Source of the DNA: Umbilicaria muhlenbergii
Taxonomy: Eukaryota > Ascomycota > Lecanoromycetes > Umbilicariales > Umbilicariaceae
DNA: 64,000 nucleotides
Direction: 5' to 3'
Assembly: GCA_000611775.1 (NCBI GenBank)
Contig: KK106983.1
Coordinates: 4,082,808-4,146,807 of the forward strand
The translations under genes were made by a program, and so were the position numbers. Every line of letters begins with the position of its first letter. Position 1 is the first letter of the stretch. The notes under the pieces were generated by a model. That model saw only the letters and a list, made by a program, of their open reading frames with translations. It was not told the origin of the DNA and ran no database searches. Of this stretch, positions 19,468-32,500 are shown in pieces.

Positions 19468-20581
19468 TCACAAGATGTCCAGGACTGAGGCTTCAAGCGC
19501 ACAATTGACGCGGATTTTGTCGTAGCCCTCCAGTAACACTGTAGCAATCAGTGTCGTCCGAGGAATTTGGTCGGGCAAATACTCACTATTGCCCAAATCC
19601 CCTACCTTGACTACCGGATAAAGCGTGTTGATGTTGGAGAGGAAAATGTTGTTCGGGTTGATATCTATTAATTTAGCCATTGATACATTGCCGAGGGAAG
19701 GCCACTCACCGGTATGCGTTGCATTGTATTGCGTCTTGAGAAGGGCGAGCGCCGACAAGACTGATTTGGCTATGATCTTGGGGAGGTTTGAATGCTCTCG
19801 AAATTGGTCGAAAGGAACTGTTCGCAGATCATGCTCCATCCATTCAAAGACCATGCACAACGGATCGTCGGTCTCAGACGCGTTGAATACTTGTACATCA
19901 CCAGTATCTGGTCCGATAACATCGTACAGGGTTCGGATGTATTGACAGGATGCAACGGCGGGGAGTTTGTAATTATCATGTTCGCGCTTCAAGCACGTCT
20001 TAACTGGCCCTAGCTCGGTCTTTACCACAGCACTTAACATGTATTAGCTAATACTTCGAGCTTCCAAATACATTAGATGAGCAATACAAGCCTGTTGTTA
20101 TGAAAAAGCTGGTTAAAACTTGCGCTTTGAAGACTGTGGGAGCCTTCAATGCCTCCACAAGCCGATACGTGCCCTTTCGTCCTCTGAGGACTTGTCCGAC
20201 CCTCAAGGCCATTTCCTCGGCGATTGCACGACGCTGTGTCCGCACTAATATCCTTTGCTACCCAGTTGTGGGAATTCGCATACTAATTCTGCGATTTCAA
20301 ACGAGTGACCACGCGATACTATCAAGAACTAAGCCAGGTCGCAATCGATCGTGAGATACGAAGTTATCCAGTGCTGTAATGTAAACCAGCTTAGCGCCGA
20401 CCTCGTCGTTCACCATCCGGCGAGCCTCGTTCCTTATTTTGCGTGTAGCTTCCTTCGCGATAATTTTCTGTCGTGCAAGTGCAACTTCATGAGCGTGTGA
20501 AGCGCGTGTCTGGCCGCTGCCCTGAAGCCTCTTGTGAAATTCGTGCCAAGCCTGCTGCCTGGGGACCCTACTTTTGGACAT
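19468..20581 (-). pseudogene. Truncated fungal protein-kinase-like gene
   Basis: Pieces on minus read in order: a basic leader (MSKSRVPRQQAWHEFHKRL), GQVLRGRKGTYRLVEAL (nucleotide loop region), APTVFKAQVL, then AVVKTELGPVKTCLKREHDNY (lysine/helix C region), CMVFEWMEHDLRTVP (hinge), HTDINPNNIFL (catalytic loop, interrupted by an intron that still splices in frame) and VVKVGDLGN (DFG-like). A further intron joins GN to LLEGYDKIRV. After that the family's APE/W region and whole C-lobe are missing and a stop follows at 19468. The kinase is therefore truncated and probably inactive, although the surviving introns look spliceable. The link of the 20581-20297 leader to the kinase part is inferred. 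Confidence 0.6.
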
Positions 20582-22841
20582 CCCTTCTGCCGATTTTAAA
20601 CCCCAAGTGCCTTTAGACTATGAAGTCTCCAATGAGCAAAACATGGCTTTTATGCTCTAACATGTGCACTTGATGCTCTCCACATGAACCTAGAGTCAAC
20701 AAATCAGCCTCAGCAGTTCAGTTTGGGCTGAGAGACTTCTTCTCTTCAATAATAAGAATTTAGATAACCTACAGCTTGCAATGATTAATGAACATTACAT
20801 AATTACAGAAGTTTCTCCAAGTCACAATATGATCACACATTAAGTCTAGCGCAATGTGTATGTAACAAGATCTATGTGTACCTTATGGAGAAATGTTTAT
20901 CCGTAAAGTACCAGGGCCTACTTGTATGCGGGCCCTACTACAAAACGGCCATTGTTTTGTTTTTCTGTACACGCTGAGCTCTCATAGTATGTTAAATCAA
21001 AGACAGTCAGAGTCCAAATACGTCTACCCAAGGGTGCCGTGCAGCGGAAATATTCCGGCCGAGGGCCCACAAGCACAGCACAAGTCGCTTGCTCGATCGA
21101 CCCGTTGTAACGACCGGTCGCGGATCCCTGATCACGTGAGGCTTGTCTCAGTCGGCTCAGACTCGTCAGTCATTAGTGGCTGCGCCAATTCCCTGCCCGC
21201 GCTTACGCTTTAGCCGTGGGTCAGAGTCTGAGCAGCAATAACAGAAAACAGGGGGTCAAAACATTCCCAGATATTTTCATAGGCGTATATATAGTCATGA
21301 CACCAAAAATGAAAAGTATGGACTTACGTTTGAAGTGATGACTTCGTAGTCAACATATTTGATAAAGTCATCAAAAAGCTCCCTTGAAATTCATTGACAT
21401 ATCTCAGTCCGAGCTAAGTCTGATATCTAAAGAATGTTGTGGTTGTCCAGCGATAAGCTGTCATAGTGAACGTATTGATGGCCATTTTCTGTATATACGG
21501 CTCAGACCCTTACGGCTCGACTTCAAGAATTGCCTTTTGAAGTCTAGTGGTATGCGAAGCGACGCTAAGCCAAGGAGGGTCTGAGCTGACTGAGACAACG
21601 TGAGGCTGTCGTGGTGGCCCTGTGATTTCTATTGCTTTACGAATGTGTACTAGCGTCTTGGAGGAACAAAGGCCGCTCCGAGAATAGGAGCTCGCTTATG
21701 AACTCGCTCCCATTACGCTCCTACGAGCACTTAGTTAGATTTTTCGCTTCGTAGCACACACAACTCATAATTATCAACCACAGGCCTGAAGACTTATCGG
21801 GCACTTCGTAAACGGGTATTCGATCAAGCGTGTTGAATCTAATGTCGTTACTAATAGTAGAGTGCAACTATTATATTGAGTTGAGCATGGAGCTCCTAAC
21901 TACGCAGGAGTTGGGGCCTGCCTATATAGTCGTCTACGGACTCCCTGCTCATGACGAGCGATGGGATCACTGCTTCGCTCCCTTCGCTCGCTCCGCTCCC
22001 TAGTAATCACATGTCTCTAGGGTGAGCGAGTCGATCAGGATGTAACCACTGGAACAACTGTCAATCCTCAAGGTTCTCCGACCGATTGGTGACTAAGCTC
22101 GTTATAACACCTGTTAGCAGCAAACAAAGGATCCGTCGGGCATCACGATGAACACGCCGACCGTGATCGGATCCCTCCAACAATGACGGCATAATAGAGC
22201 TGCTGATAAAGCGCCAGGATCAGCGCAGCGGTCTGCTAGCTCTGGCGTCGAGTAGTCTACACAGTAACCCAGTTCTCGAGAGAGAACGCCACCGTGCACG
22301 GTGGTAGCTAGCATTCCCGTGCGCCCATTGTTCCACCAATAGTAACATGCGCTGGCGCCGTTGCAAGAAGTGCGACAAACGAATCGATGGACGGCTTGCA
22401 AGCCGCTTGAGTTGCTTGAGGGGCCCGGGACAGGGGCAGTTCGTTTACTGCTCCGGCGATCAGTAACAAGACATGAAGTGGTCGGCGCCATAGCGGTGGC
22501 CGGTTATGGACAATGAGAGAACAAGGCCAACGAGGTTTGCGAAGGGTTTGAGTGTAAAAAGGAATAACGCATCGCCTTGCGTGGCATATGTTGAGAGCCA
22601 TGCGGATGTGCTTATGTTGTCAACATGTACCTCCCAAAAGATAGTACAAACTGAAGAGCCAGCTCCATTCTTTCTCCCACGTTTCGCTCGTCAATGCTCC
22701 CGCTTGCATAGTGCCCACCAGACTCTCAACCAATCTCGCCAGGAGACCTAAACCCTCTCCACCTATCTCTCATGTGCTGCTACCCCAAGCCCCACGCCCC
22801 TTTCCACATCGCTATCCGTTGTCGTCTCTCTGCATTTTGCT
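20582..22841. other. AT-rich gene-poor segment
   Basis: Holds repeat copy B (20940-20992), a possible third remnant near 21476, and a stretch (about 21690-22020) with repeated CGCTCC/GAGCG words such as TTCGCTCGCTCCGCTCCCTA that looks like part of an old mobile element. Short open frames on both strands show no recognisable motif. Confidence 0.4.
20940..20992 (+). repeat. Dispersed repeat copy B
   Basis: Direct-orientation partner of 18541-18593; see that entry. Confidence 0.55.
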
Positions 22842-23183
22842 TCAAGGCCGTGCACCTGATGTTTCCACGGTCTCTTTTGGTTGGCGCTTGTTTCTCCAGT
22901 CATAATAGATGAAATAGATAGTCAAGAGAACGAACAAAGTGCCGAATAGCGAACCAAGAACAACCCCGATGGTACTGACAGACACGGGTGGGAGCGTCCA
23001 GTGCTGTGTATGGAAGGTTTGTACCAGAGCCGAGGGCGCCATAGCTGAGATACGATGCAGATAGGGAGAGCTGATTGTGGAAGATGTTGCCCGCTTGATG
23101 TTGCTGAGAAGTTTCCTCGAGAGCTTGGGGTATTGATGATTATCGGCAATCCAGATGTGCAATTGATGTTCGTGTGGTGCCAT
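22842..23183 (-). CDS. Small single-pass membrane protein, hypothetical
   Basis: A 113-aa frame starts at MAPHEHQLHI. Residues about 73-95 (VSTIGVVLGSLFGTLFVLL and onward) form a well-defined transmembrane helix followed by a basic, polar tail (YYDWRNKRQPKETVE), so the C-terminus is probably cytosolic. A proline just before the helix and a serine-rich ectodomain are typical of small fungal surface or sensor-like proteins. No signal peptide is evident in this start choice. No family is recognised. It lies in a gene-poor block, so a chance frame is possible, but the helix-plus-basic-stop architecture is unusual for noise. Confidence 0.4.
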   Translation of the reverse strand: MAPHEHQLHIWIADNHQYPKLSRKLLSNIKRATSSTISSPYLHRISAMAPSALVQTFHTQHWTLPPVSVSTIGVVLGSLFGTLFVLLTIYFIYYDWRNKRQPKETVETSGARP

Positions 23184-26100
23184 CTATAGGTGATCGCAAG
23201 GCTTGATTTATATATTGTTGGGTTATTGCAAGTCAAAGAACTGCAGATTTCACGAGCTTGAGGTCTTCATTCACAGGGTGTCACCGAAGTATAAAGGCGA
23301 AGGACTTGCAAGTACCTGTGAACAACCTAATGTCAATAGTGCGCCAGTCGAATGAATGTACCGTAGTTGAGAGAGTGAGTATGTATCACTTAGTGCCTAA
23401 ATCTGAACACGCACCCCAACGAGCAAGGATTATCCCTAGAGGTAGGGAGCCGTACGACTCTAATCGTAAAATCGGAGCGCGATGCTGGAAAGATTGAAGG
23501 GAGTAGAAGACCCGTCGGCAGCGTTTGCTGTTGAGCGGTGAACGCTACATTGTGTAACAGCAGAATTCGAGGCGATGCTTGAACCGCGACTCGAAGTTAA
23601 AATCATCGTGAAAGCCTTGATGAAACAATTCCACATGGCGGACTCGTCATGAATGGCCTAAGTGAAAGACTGATGTCCAAAGAAACCGGAAGTTGGAAAG
23701 AACACTGATTGACAGACGCCGGAAAGACCAAGTCTCGAGCGACACAACCGTTTGGTGAGAAATATTCGGACATTGCAGCATCAAGAAAACCACAGGGAAT
23801 ATTGTAGGATGATTCTTCGGGCTTGATTACGCATCTGTCGGCTTCGGGCTCCTCAAGCATGTGTCGGGGCCTTGACAGAACACCTCGAGCCCCAGGGGAA
23901 TATTAAGATGACCCAATGACTTGCATAGCTTCGGATAAAGCCGGTCAAGATACTGCCATTGACGACATCAGCAACGTTACACAAACAAAGTAAGCCGGCC
24001 GATTTGGATGCTGCAGGGCCAACTGGAACTTCGCGCAAAGTACTCCGTTCGTTCTCATTCCAATGCTCAATCCATCTAAAGGAGATTATCTGGCTTTAGA
24101 GTGTCTGGGCAACCACAACATCGTTGAGAAGGTTTCATGCTGTCTTCGAGATGAAGCCCTAGGTCCAATTTCTTGGTGGATGTCTTCCTCAAGGCCGACG
24201 CAGCCTATTTTGGGAATATCAAAGCAGTCAAGCGAGTCGAGAGTCGTAAGCTGCAAGTTGCCGAAGATCCTCACTGCTGTCTCCACAAAACTGACCCGGA
24301 GGCACTCCACCGCGGAGGGGCCACGGCCCTCAGTGGTCGGAGGTTGGAGCAAGGGTTTGCAACGTGGATTGCCTGATAGCGGGTATCGGCAAGTGGGTGG
24401 GAGTGACGCCTTAGGGATGGTCAGATGAACGCTCCACTCTCAGTGTTGATCGTAGGATGAGTAATGATGGGCACATTGCCTCGCACAAGCTGATAAATGT
24501 GGCCAGGGACATATGGGGGCCTCGACAATGCAGCGTCCAGAATCCTTGCGGCAAAAGCAACCCATTCATATATTAATGGAGGTGGCGGTCCGAAAGATCA
24601 AATGTGTTGACGCCAGCGTTGTAGCAGACGAAACGCTTTTCTTCGTTGGCCATGTCATCTGCATGCACGCTGCAACGGAAGGTGGACCATGTGCACATCG
24701 CAAACGAATTAGCGAGCGATTCAAGTAACCAAGAGTAGGGCAGCCCGTTATTTCTCGTGTTGAGAGACCGGCCACGTTGAGTCTAGAACTACCGTGGGGG
24801 CAGAGACCGATGAATGCAGGTAAAAGTGGATAGGGGTAAAGTCAAACGAGATGTGCCTATTCGTAAATCAGGCCCTTGTTCCGACTAGGTAGCATGGTAA
24901 GATTATCGAGGCAAAAAATAACACATAATTCTGTACTTGCGAGCGTATCCAGGCCCTCGGTCAGATCCCGAAAGGTTGGATAGGTGCGGGCAATGTTAGA
25001 TAGATGGCTGTGATCTGGGATGTTCACTCCTGTAGCGCCGGCATTCAGCAATTTCACTTGGTCCAATCGAGAGTCCAATCATGTAGCGTGCTCCACTCGG
25101 AGGACACCCACTTCTCGTGACCGATGCACAGCCAGGATTGTTGACTACAAGCGCGTGTATAAGAGAGAGAGAACGGTTCCACGCACGACGAACGCATATG
25201 TCATATTCAGCACCATATCCAAACCCACTGTGCCGGGATTAGATCCGACTCGGCGGTGATCCCAATCAATGAAGCTGCCAAGATCAGGGCGGGGGATCTC
25301 CACCATCTTACGACCAGACGCAAAAGTAAAATCCTGGGGAACGCATCGCGTGTACGGAATGGAAAAGTGCACAAGGGAAATTACAAAGATTGGGGGTTTG
25401 GTAAATGCTCCTCATGTTCCAGCTGGAGGTTTCCCATAAGCGATATGTACCTGTATGCACGGTAGGCGATGGCACGCCAGTGCTTGCAGTTCCGGTGGTC
25501 TTAGTTTCATCGTGGTTTGAGGTCCGCAGTCCACGACACTCCCACCTGAAGGCGTAGCTTCGACGTTTCGGAAGGTACTTGACGCGACATCACTGGGCCG
25601 GATCGACATGATAACGCCGCCGAAGTGAAATATAAGATAGCCTCAGATTTAGTCTTCACGCTCGATCAACGGGAACACCAGTATGCAGCGCTGTGAGGTT
25701 GGTAATCGCGGCAGGGATGGGCAACCTTTTCTAGGCGTTGTACGTACACGTCGTACAGTGGGGGAGCAGTTGTCACACGCTGCCGCAAGAACTGCGAAAA
25801 CACTCGCTAGGCTGGCGCGAGTTCTTCGACAACAACAGGGTTGCTATTATGCAAGATAAAACCCATTTGGAACATTCAATAAACCATAGGAAATGCAAGC
25901 AACGCCGACTAATTTTTAACGATGGAAAGTGCTTGGATCGTTTAGAATGTCGACGACAAGCGGACAAATGTATCTCAGATTGCGGACTGCACGCTGCAGG
26001 TGACACAGCTGTCGGTGTCTTGGACACGTGGACCTTCTCCGACTACCTGACCCTCCCAGCCTGCGTCGCGCGGCAAGCGGTGGGTTTGATTGCTGCGGTA

Positions 26101-26742
26101 GCCTATGGCATGACCAACATGTCCTCTCGCCAGGATGAAGTTTCTGCCTCCAGCATGACCGCTGGGGTTCCTTGGATCTTCGTTCTCATAGGCTCTTCGT
26201 CAACGATGCTGAAAAACGCCCTTGTGATGATGCGGAATCCTGTGAGATTGAATGCCGTCATCGGCGCTGTCACGTCGATGGCTCGTCTTCTAGAGTCCTT
26301 CTAGTGTATCTCAGCACATGCGAACGACTGGCTGAGGCGGATCATGGCGTCGATCGATACTCGCGCGCTGATAGGGCTCGAAGATCGGCAGTCGAGTGGG
26401 TGTGGCCGCAGTGGAGGCGAAGGTTTGGAAAAACGGCAGAAGGCCGATAGAAGGAATGGTAGCAACAGGGGGTCGGTGATCGACAGGTGCAGGCCGCCAA
26501 CCGATGATTTAGTCGTCCATCGTGCCCTTCTAGCGCCCTTCTCGAAGCTTGCGAAACGTTTTCTCGAAAAGCTTCCAGCTTGTTCATGACTGCCATGACT
26601 GCCAAACCTGCCAAACCTGCCTGCTTCGAGACTAGAGGTGGGGTAAACTGGCGCGACTGGGAACGTGATTGGGAGACAGCGAGGCTAAGACGCCCCATGA
26701 CCGACAGCATGACTCGAAGCAGCTCCGCCCAAGACTCCCCAG

Positions 26743-26802
26743 CCCCCGTCCCCCGTCCCCCGTCCCTCGTCCCCCGTCCCCAGTCCCCAGTCCCCGGTCC
26801 CC
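26743..26802 (+). repeat. 7-bp minisatellite
   Basis: About eight tandem units of CCCCCGT with variants CCCTCGT, CCCCAGT and CCCCGGT. Confidence 0.85.
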
Positions 26803-27295
26803 ACACTATCGCCGTCGCGAGGGGAGGTTGGAGATCGGCCATACAAAGGTGCGCGATTGACCAAGGCGGTGAACGGAGGATAAATAGCCACCAACGAACG
26901 AGTCAACGACGAGCGCTTCTATGCAGGAGACGCCAGTATGCTAGCCTTATTGCTGCAGAACTCATTCCAATGGTTCCCATCGTCGTGTCATCGGCCCAGC
27001 AGTCCAGCTTCGACTCGAGTGGCTGAGAGCGTGGGCAACGGATCTGGAACCCCGGCGGCCAGTTATGGAGCGATATGCGAAGAATGCGACAGGGGGAGTC
27101 GCCAAAAAGGCCACGGCAGCGCGCATCATGTTGTCGGTGCATACTGCAGCATCACCGGCCATCTACTGGCCCCGCGAGTGGGGCTCCTGCGCTTAGCGGA
27201 TGGGAAGATGGGATACAGTACGATTGACGGTATGCGCACGCATCACTCCTTGCGCTTCCAATGAGAACCGCTCGACCCGCGACGGCCTCTCCTTC

Positions 27296-27344
27296 ACGCC
27301 ATCCAACACGCCGTCCACCACGCCATCCACCACGCCATCCAACA
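27296..27344 (+). repeat. 12-bp minisatellite
   Basis: Four tandem units of ACGCCATCCAAC-type sequence, with variants ACGCCGTCCACC and ACGCCATCCACC, about 360 bp upstream of the transporter start. Confidence 0.8.
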
Positions 27345-27706
27345 CTTGCCGGGTGCGCCGGATTGGTTTCGAGTCTTTCAACTCGCTCTAGCGTGCATCC
27401 TCCACCTGGGATCTGGCCTGTGCCGAACGCTTTGGGGAACCTTATTGCTGAGAAGCGTGAAGCTCGAGGGAGTTGCGCTTCGTACCTTTGAAACCCTCAT
27501 TATAAGATGCCTCCCCCCCTCTCCTACCGCCCTGCGTCTTCTTCTCCTCCACCGCTGCAACTCCACAGTCTCCACAAGAGTAGGGCATTCCACTCTCTCC
27601 CCCTCTTTTCCTCTCTCGCTCTCTTGTCGGGCCGGAGCAAGGAGCATAGGGCTCTTCATCAAAACCCACATCCGGTATTGGTGACCAAGTCACCACATCC
27701 GTCGCT

Positions 27707-29541
27707 ATGGATCTCATCCCAAAATCCAACGTCGTCCACAAGTTCCAGAAGCGAGGCCTGTTGATCGCCATCAATTGCGTGGCCGGTCTCAGTATCTTCT
27801 TCTTCGGTTATGACCAGGGAATGATGGGAGGCGTCAACAACGCGCCCAATTACTACTATGAAACCATGAAATTCGGTCACCCGGATCCGGTCACTGGTGC
27901 ACCTGTCATCACCAATACTCTCCTCCAAGGAGGCATCGTAAGTCATCCGACAGATCAAGGGAAGCCGCGGGGATTTTCGCTGACTTTGGCAGGTTTCCAT
28001 CTACTATCTCGGTACCCTCATGGGTTGTCTCGTTGGGGGCTCTTTCGGTGACCGCTATGGCCGTATCAAGACAATCGCTCTCGGCGCTGCCTGGGCCATC
28101 CTCGGTGCCTCCCTTCAGTGTTCCGCCCAAAACCACAACTGGATGATCTGCGCTCGTCTTATCAATGGATGGGGTACTGGTATTCTCAACGCCATCGTGC
28201 CTGTCTGGGCCACCGAAACCGCCGAGCATAAATCACGTGGTCAATTCGTCGCCATTGAGTTCACATTAAACATCTTTGGTGTCGTCGTCGCCTACTGGCT
28301 CGAGTACGGATGTGGCTTCTACAAGAACGGAACAACCTCTTTCACCTGGCGTTTCCCTATTGCTTTCCAGATCATTCCCCTTATATTCCTGTTGGCCATT
28401 GTTTGGTTCTTCCCCGAGTCCCCACGTTGGCTCACCAAGGTCGGTCGTGAAGAAGAAGCTCGCTACATTCTCGGCCGTCTCCGTGGTGAGACTGGTGCGG
28501 ATTCGGGCAGGGCTGAGGCCGAATTCCAAGATATCCGCAACATTGCCGAACTCGAGCGCAAGACTGCCAAGTCACAATCATACTTCGCTATGCTGTTCGG
28601 TATTGGCTCCGGCAAGCTCCACACTGGTCGTCGTGTCCAACTCGTTATCTGGCTCCAGATCATGCAGGAGTGGATCGGTATCGCTGGTGTTACCATCTAC
28701 GCCCCGACTATCTTCCGTATTGCAGGTATGAGCAACAGCAAGGTGCAATGGATCTCTGGTCTGAATGATATCTTCTACATGGTAAGTCAATCACGTCCCG
28801 TTGCGACCGTGGGCTTCGAAACTGACTCTACTCTAGTTCTCCACCTTGATTTGTGTCTTCACACTTGACCGAATTGGTCGTCGTTACACACTCTACTGGG
28901 GATCTGTTGGCCAGGGTATTGCTATGTTCCTTGCCGGCGCTTTCTCCCGTCTCGGTCTCAACGCCAGCAACCGTGGAGAAATCCACAAAGCTGCTGGCTA
29001 CGGTGACGCCGCCGTCGCTATGATCTACATCTTCACCTTCGTCTTCGGCGCAACCTGGCTTACCGTCCCATGGTTGTACCCGGCCGAAATATTCCCCTTG
29101 GAAGTCCGTGCCAAGGGTAACGCCTGGGGTGTGGTGGGCTGGTCCATCGGCAACGGATGGTTGTGTCTCCTCTGTCCCGTCATGTTCAAAGCCCTCGGCG
29201 AAAAGACCTACTACATCTTCGGCGCCTGCAACGTCATCACCATCCCTATGGTGTGGGCCTTCTATCCCGAATCTAACCAGCGCACCCTTGAGGAGATGAA
29301 CCTGCTCTTCGCTTCCGACAGCATCTTTAACTGGGAAGCCGAGCGCAACTTCGCCATTCTCAAGGAGCAGAACCCAGAGATCACTCACGCTGCTGCTCGC
29401 GGACACTCTGTCATTGACCCCGAGACTGGTGCTATTCGTCAGGGTAGTGTAGCTAGGGGCATGAGCTTGGATACCGATGCGGCTAGACACCATGGGCACA
29501 ATGATGCCATCGATGAGAAGCAGACCTTCAAGCATGGTTAG
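27707..29541 (+). CDS. MFS sugar transporter (hexose/H+ symporter family)
   Basis: Exons 27707-27937, 27993-28781 and 28837-29541 join to 574 aa. The twelve-helix plasma-membrane porter moves a sugar, probably with protons. Family signatures are all present: FFFGYDQGMMGGV in helix 1, GGSFGDRYGRIK, RLINGWGTGILNAIVPVW, FFPESPRWL after helix 6, LQIMQEWIGIAGVTIYAP in helix 7, DRIGRRYTLYWG, PWLYPAEIFPLEVRAKG and a C-terminal FYPESNQRTLEEM. Introns of 55 and 54 bp have GTAAGT donors and keep GGI-VSIYYLG and FYM-FSTLIC continuous. Coding bias (C/T at third positions) is strong, unlike the flanking sequence, suggesting good expression. The C-terminal cytosolic tail is long and histidine/acid-rich. 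Substrate cannot be named from sequence alone. Confidence 0.93.
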
Positions 29542-32500
29542 AGAGCGCTAAGAAGACTTTCGTCCTGGCTACGGCCTTGGGTGATTTGTTTACTTGAGAC
29601 GAGCTGGTGGGTTGGAGATATATTACAAGTGACTGCCAGATAGACTTACAGCCAATACACTCGTTGTCGCAGTCGCAATCACCTTCCGAACAACATTGTG
29701 TGAATGCCATATGTTGTAATGCCTTCCTATAACCGTCTTCCGTAGCTCCGAATATCCCATGCATATGCCGCAGAGATTCTTCACGTCTCATTAGGAATAA
29801 TATCTAACCACATCTTCGTAACCTTCACTCCGCACCCTATTACAAAATTGAACACTACGCGCTTTATAAAAACAAGACTCAACTATACGACATAGCCAGG
29901 AGCCACCACACATATAGGCATACAGTCGTAATATAGCAGTACTGTTCAATTTTAGAAAGCCTGCAATGCTCATAAAATATGTATTAATTTTCTACCCGAC
30001 CTCTCCGTCAACCACACTATTCTAGGAAATCTTCAACAGGGAGCAGGCAGATAGCAAGCTTTGAAAGACAGATAACAAGTGTATCGCAGCATCAATAAAT
30101 TAAATTACATGATATGTCTTAAATATCTTGTAATAAACCGAGATATTCCGTTCTATCTTTCCCAACCAAAGCCAACTACTTTTCCCAAACCTGCTCAACT
30201 GATCTCTGTCATCTTACCCTCCAAACTCTCAGGTTCTCCTCCGAAAACCGAATCTGTCACATAGTAGGAGATGCTAAAGCCCAGAGTATACAACTCATCC
30301 TTCCCTATCTTCAAACCCAGCTCACCCAAACCACCCATCTGCCTCTCTCTTCCTTGCTTGACCTTCGCAAGACGTCAGGCAGCGACGGTTTAGTTCGACG
30401 AAAGTTGTTAAACGTCGGCCAATTCAAGTGTCGTGGAAGCCGTGCATTCCAAACCAGGTCGAAACCAGCTACTTGGAAGACGGTGCTGCGTCATGGTAGA
30501 ACCCGTGACACAAGAGTATAGGCACCGCGGTCTCTGGTGGTAGGCATGTGCATGAGAACATCGCATATGATCTCGCGTTGGTTGCCGAGTCTGGTCGTAC
30601 AAAGTCTTGAGTTTGGGACATGAAACGCCTCGTATTCGTCGTAGCCCTGAGTAAGGGCACACTGGGTCCATTATCCGTCCGCTGGACCCAAAGCATTTCC
30701 AGCACTTCACAAAACGGTGATCGCTCTTCATCAAACGCAAGTCTGGCGCGTTTGTAAGCCAGGCAAAGGAAAGCGCCATTATGGCATCGTATCTCAATAG
30801 CGTGAACACAAAAATACCAGCTGCTGGAGGCAGCATTTCCCAACAGTGTTCGAATCCTATTAGTGAAGTTTCCTCCCTGTCCCTCCACCAGAGTCTTCTC
30901 CATGCCGATCCAGTCATCATCGAAGGTGATAACGGTAAAGTCCTACCACCAAGCGTTTCTATCCTCTCCTCTATGTATCTCTCTGTAGCTGCTCTTGAAT
31001 GGGTTGGTCTGAGGCCTTGAGAATGAAGGGACTAAAGGGGGTATTGCTTCCTCTACATGCGGGCGTTTGTTCAGGCTGAAGCGTTCCCTCAGGAAAACCT
31101 TCATGAAGTTGATGTTGCTGTTAATCAGCCTTAGTCCTGCAGTTCTGTATGTGACTAAAATGCATATTCACAGCTTACATAGGTTGTGAAGGCTGACGTA
31201 GAGCATTAATCATTAAGACAGGCTCAGAAGCATTTGTTGTGAATGATTCTTCTGATTAATCTCTGTCCTTTAACATCATGTTCTTTATAACAGTCTGCTC
31301 ACTTTTTGAGAGCACTGCATTTATATAATTTCAATTGATATGTTCTTCCTTTCTGCATCTTATACATATGATAACCTTACTTCCTGATATAAAGGTTCTT
31401 GTTTCATTAATGTATTAATTGACTGACTCAACTATTAAAGCAGAACTGAGGTTATAAACCTGAGCTGACTGAGCTGAAAAAGGTAATGTGAGCGGCTGGT
31501 CAAAAGAAAGCCTGCTCTCTAGGTGCTGCGACAGGGCTATGAGGGCAGAGGGCAGTCACAAAGACCTAACAGGCCTGTGACTGCCACATAGAGACTGACT
31601 GCTAATGAAGGAAAAATCATACGGGCGAAGAAGCCAGCTATATACCCTTCACTAGTGCTATTAGCCTAACAGTGGCTGTTCAGCTATGGCTGCTGGCGGG
31701 CGCCTGACATATGAGGTTAATTGAACTGATATTTATGATTGAGTGAGCGTGAGTATTTCAGGATTAAATTCTAGAACACAGAGGTTGTGCTGAGGCGTTT
31801 AACTCCTCTTGATGCAGAGATTTCTTATAAATTGATCAGCAAGGTTTACTTCCTCCTTCAAGATCAGAACTGAGTTTTTCCTGTGAAAATGAGTAAACTT
31901 AAGGAAATAATCACAATGCTGAGGTTTTGCGGACTTTTCAGTCCCGTCTAAGTCGTCAGAAATTAATAGGTAGCAGAAAGACTTCTTGTGCGTTGAATAA
32001 AGAGCAAGCCTTCTGAAGGAAAAATCTGCTCTTGTAGTTGAGCTTGACTAAGCTCAGGGCAAACCAAGCTGAACTACATCAGGGAAATCCCCCCTCACCA
32101 GCTCAGACACTGTCATGTTGCTCTGCTCAGTAATTTGATTAATCATATTTCTGACTGCCTTTACCTGAATCACCTGATCATAGGTGTAATTTATCATCAT
32201 AATTCCATCTGAGTGTGTTTTTACATCAGGCAGAAGATCCTCCTGATTGCCTGCATCAAAGTGTTAATTGACCTCAGGATATCAAGAAAAAACCATATGA
32301 CGACATGCTTCTTGAAGTTGCTAGGATCATGTATTTTTCCGCACTTTGTTGCAAGACTGGATAACTCAGTGATTGCTAGGACATCTAGTAGCCACGTTCC
32401 TTTCCCTCAATGGAGTTCTCCTCCGTTCGTCGAATCAGTCTTGGCGGTGCCTTTTCTGGGTTCGCTTTGCATCTGCTTGTTGGTCCCTTGGGAGGTTATT

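Larger units (their letters stand above)
23184..27706. other. Gene-poor block upstream of the sugar transporter
   Basis: Roughly 4.5 kb contain many short frames but no supported gene. A minus-strand piece (about 25078-24857) reads LDQVKLLNAGATGVNIPDHSH, faintly like an ankyrin unit, in damaged context. Two minisatellites lie at 26743-26802 and 27296-27344. The last few hundred bases should be the transporter promoter and include a pyrimidine-rich leader. Confidence 0.4.

Noticed and set aside
24857-25078. Possible ankyrin unit on minus
   Set aside because: A single weak match without neighbouring repeats; not enough to call.
25738-26304. 188-codon plus-strand frame
   Set aside because: No motif, no clear start context, and frames on the other strand look equally protein-like; kept only as part of a gene-poor block.
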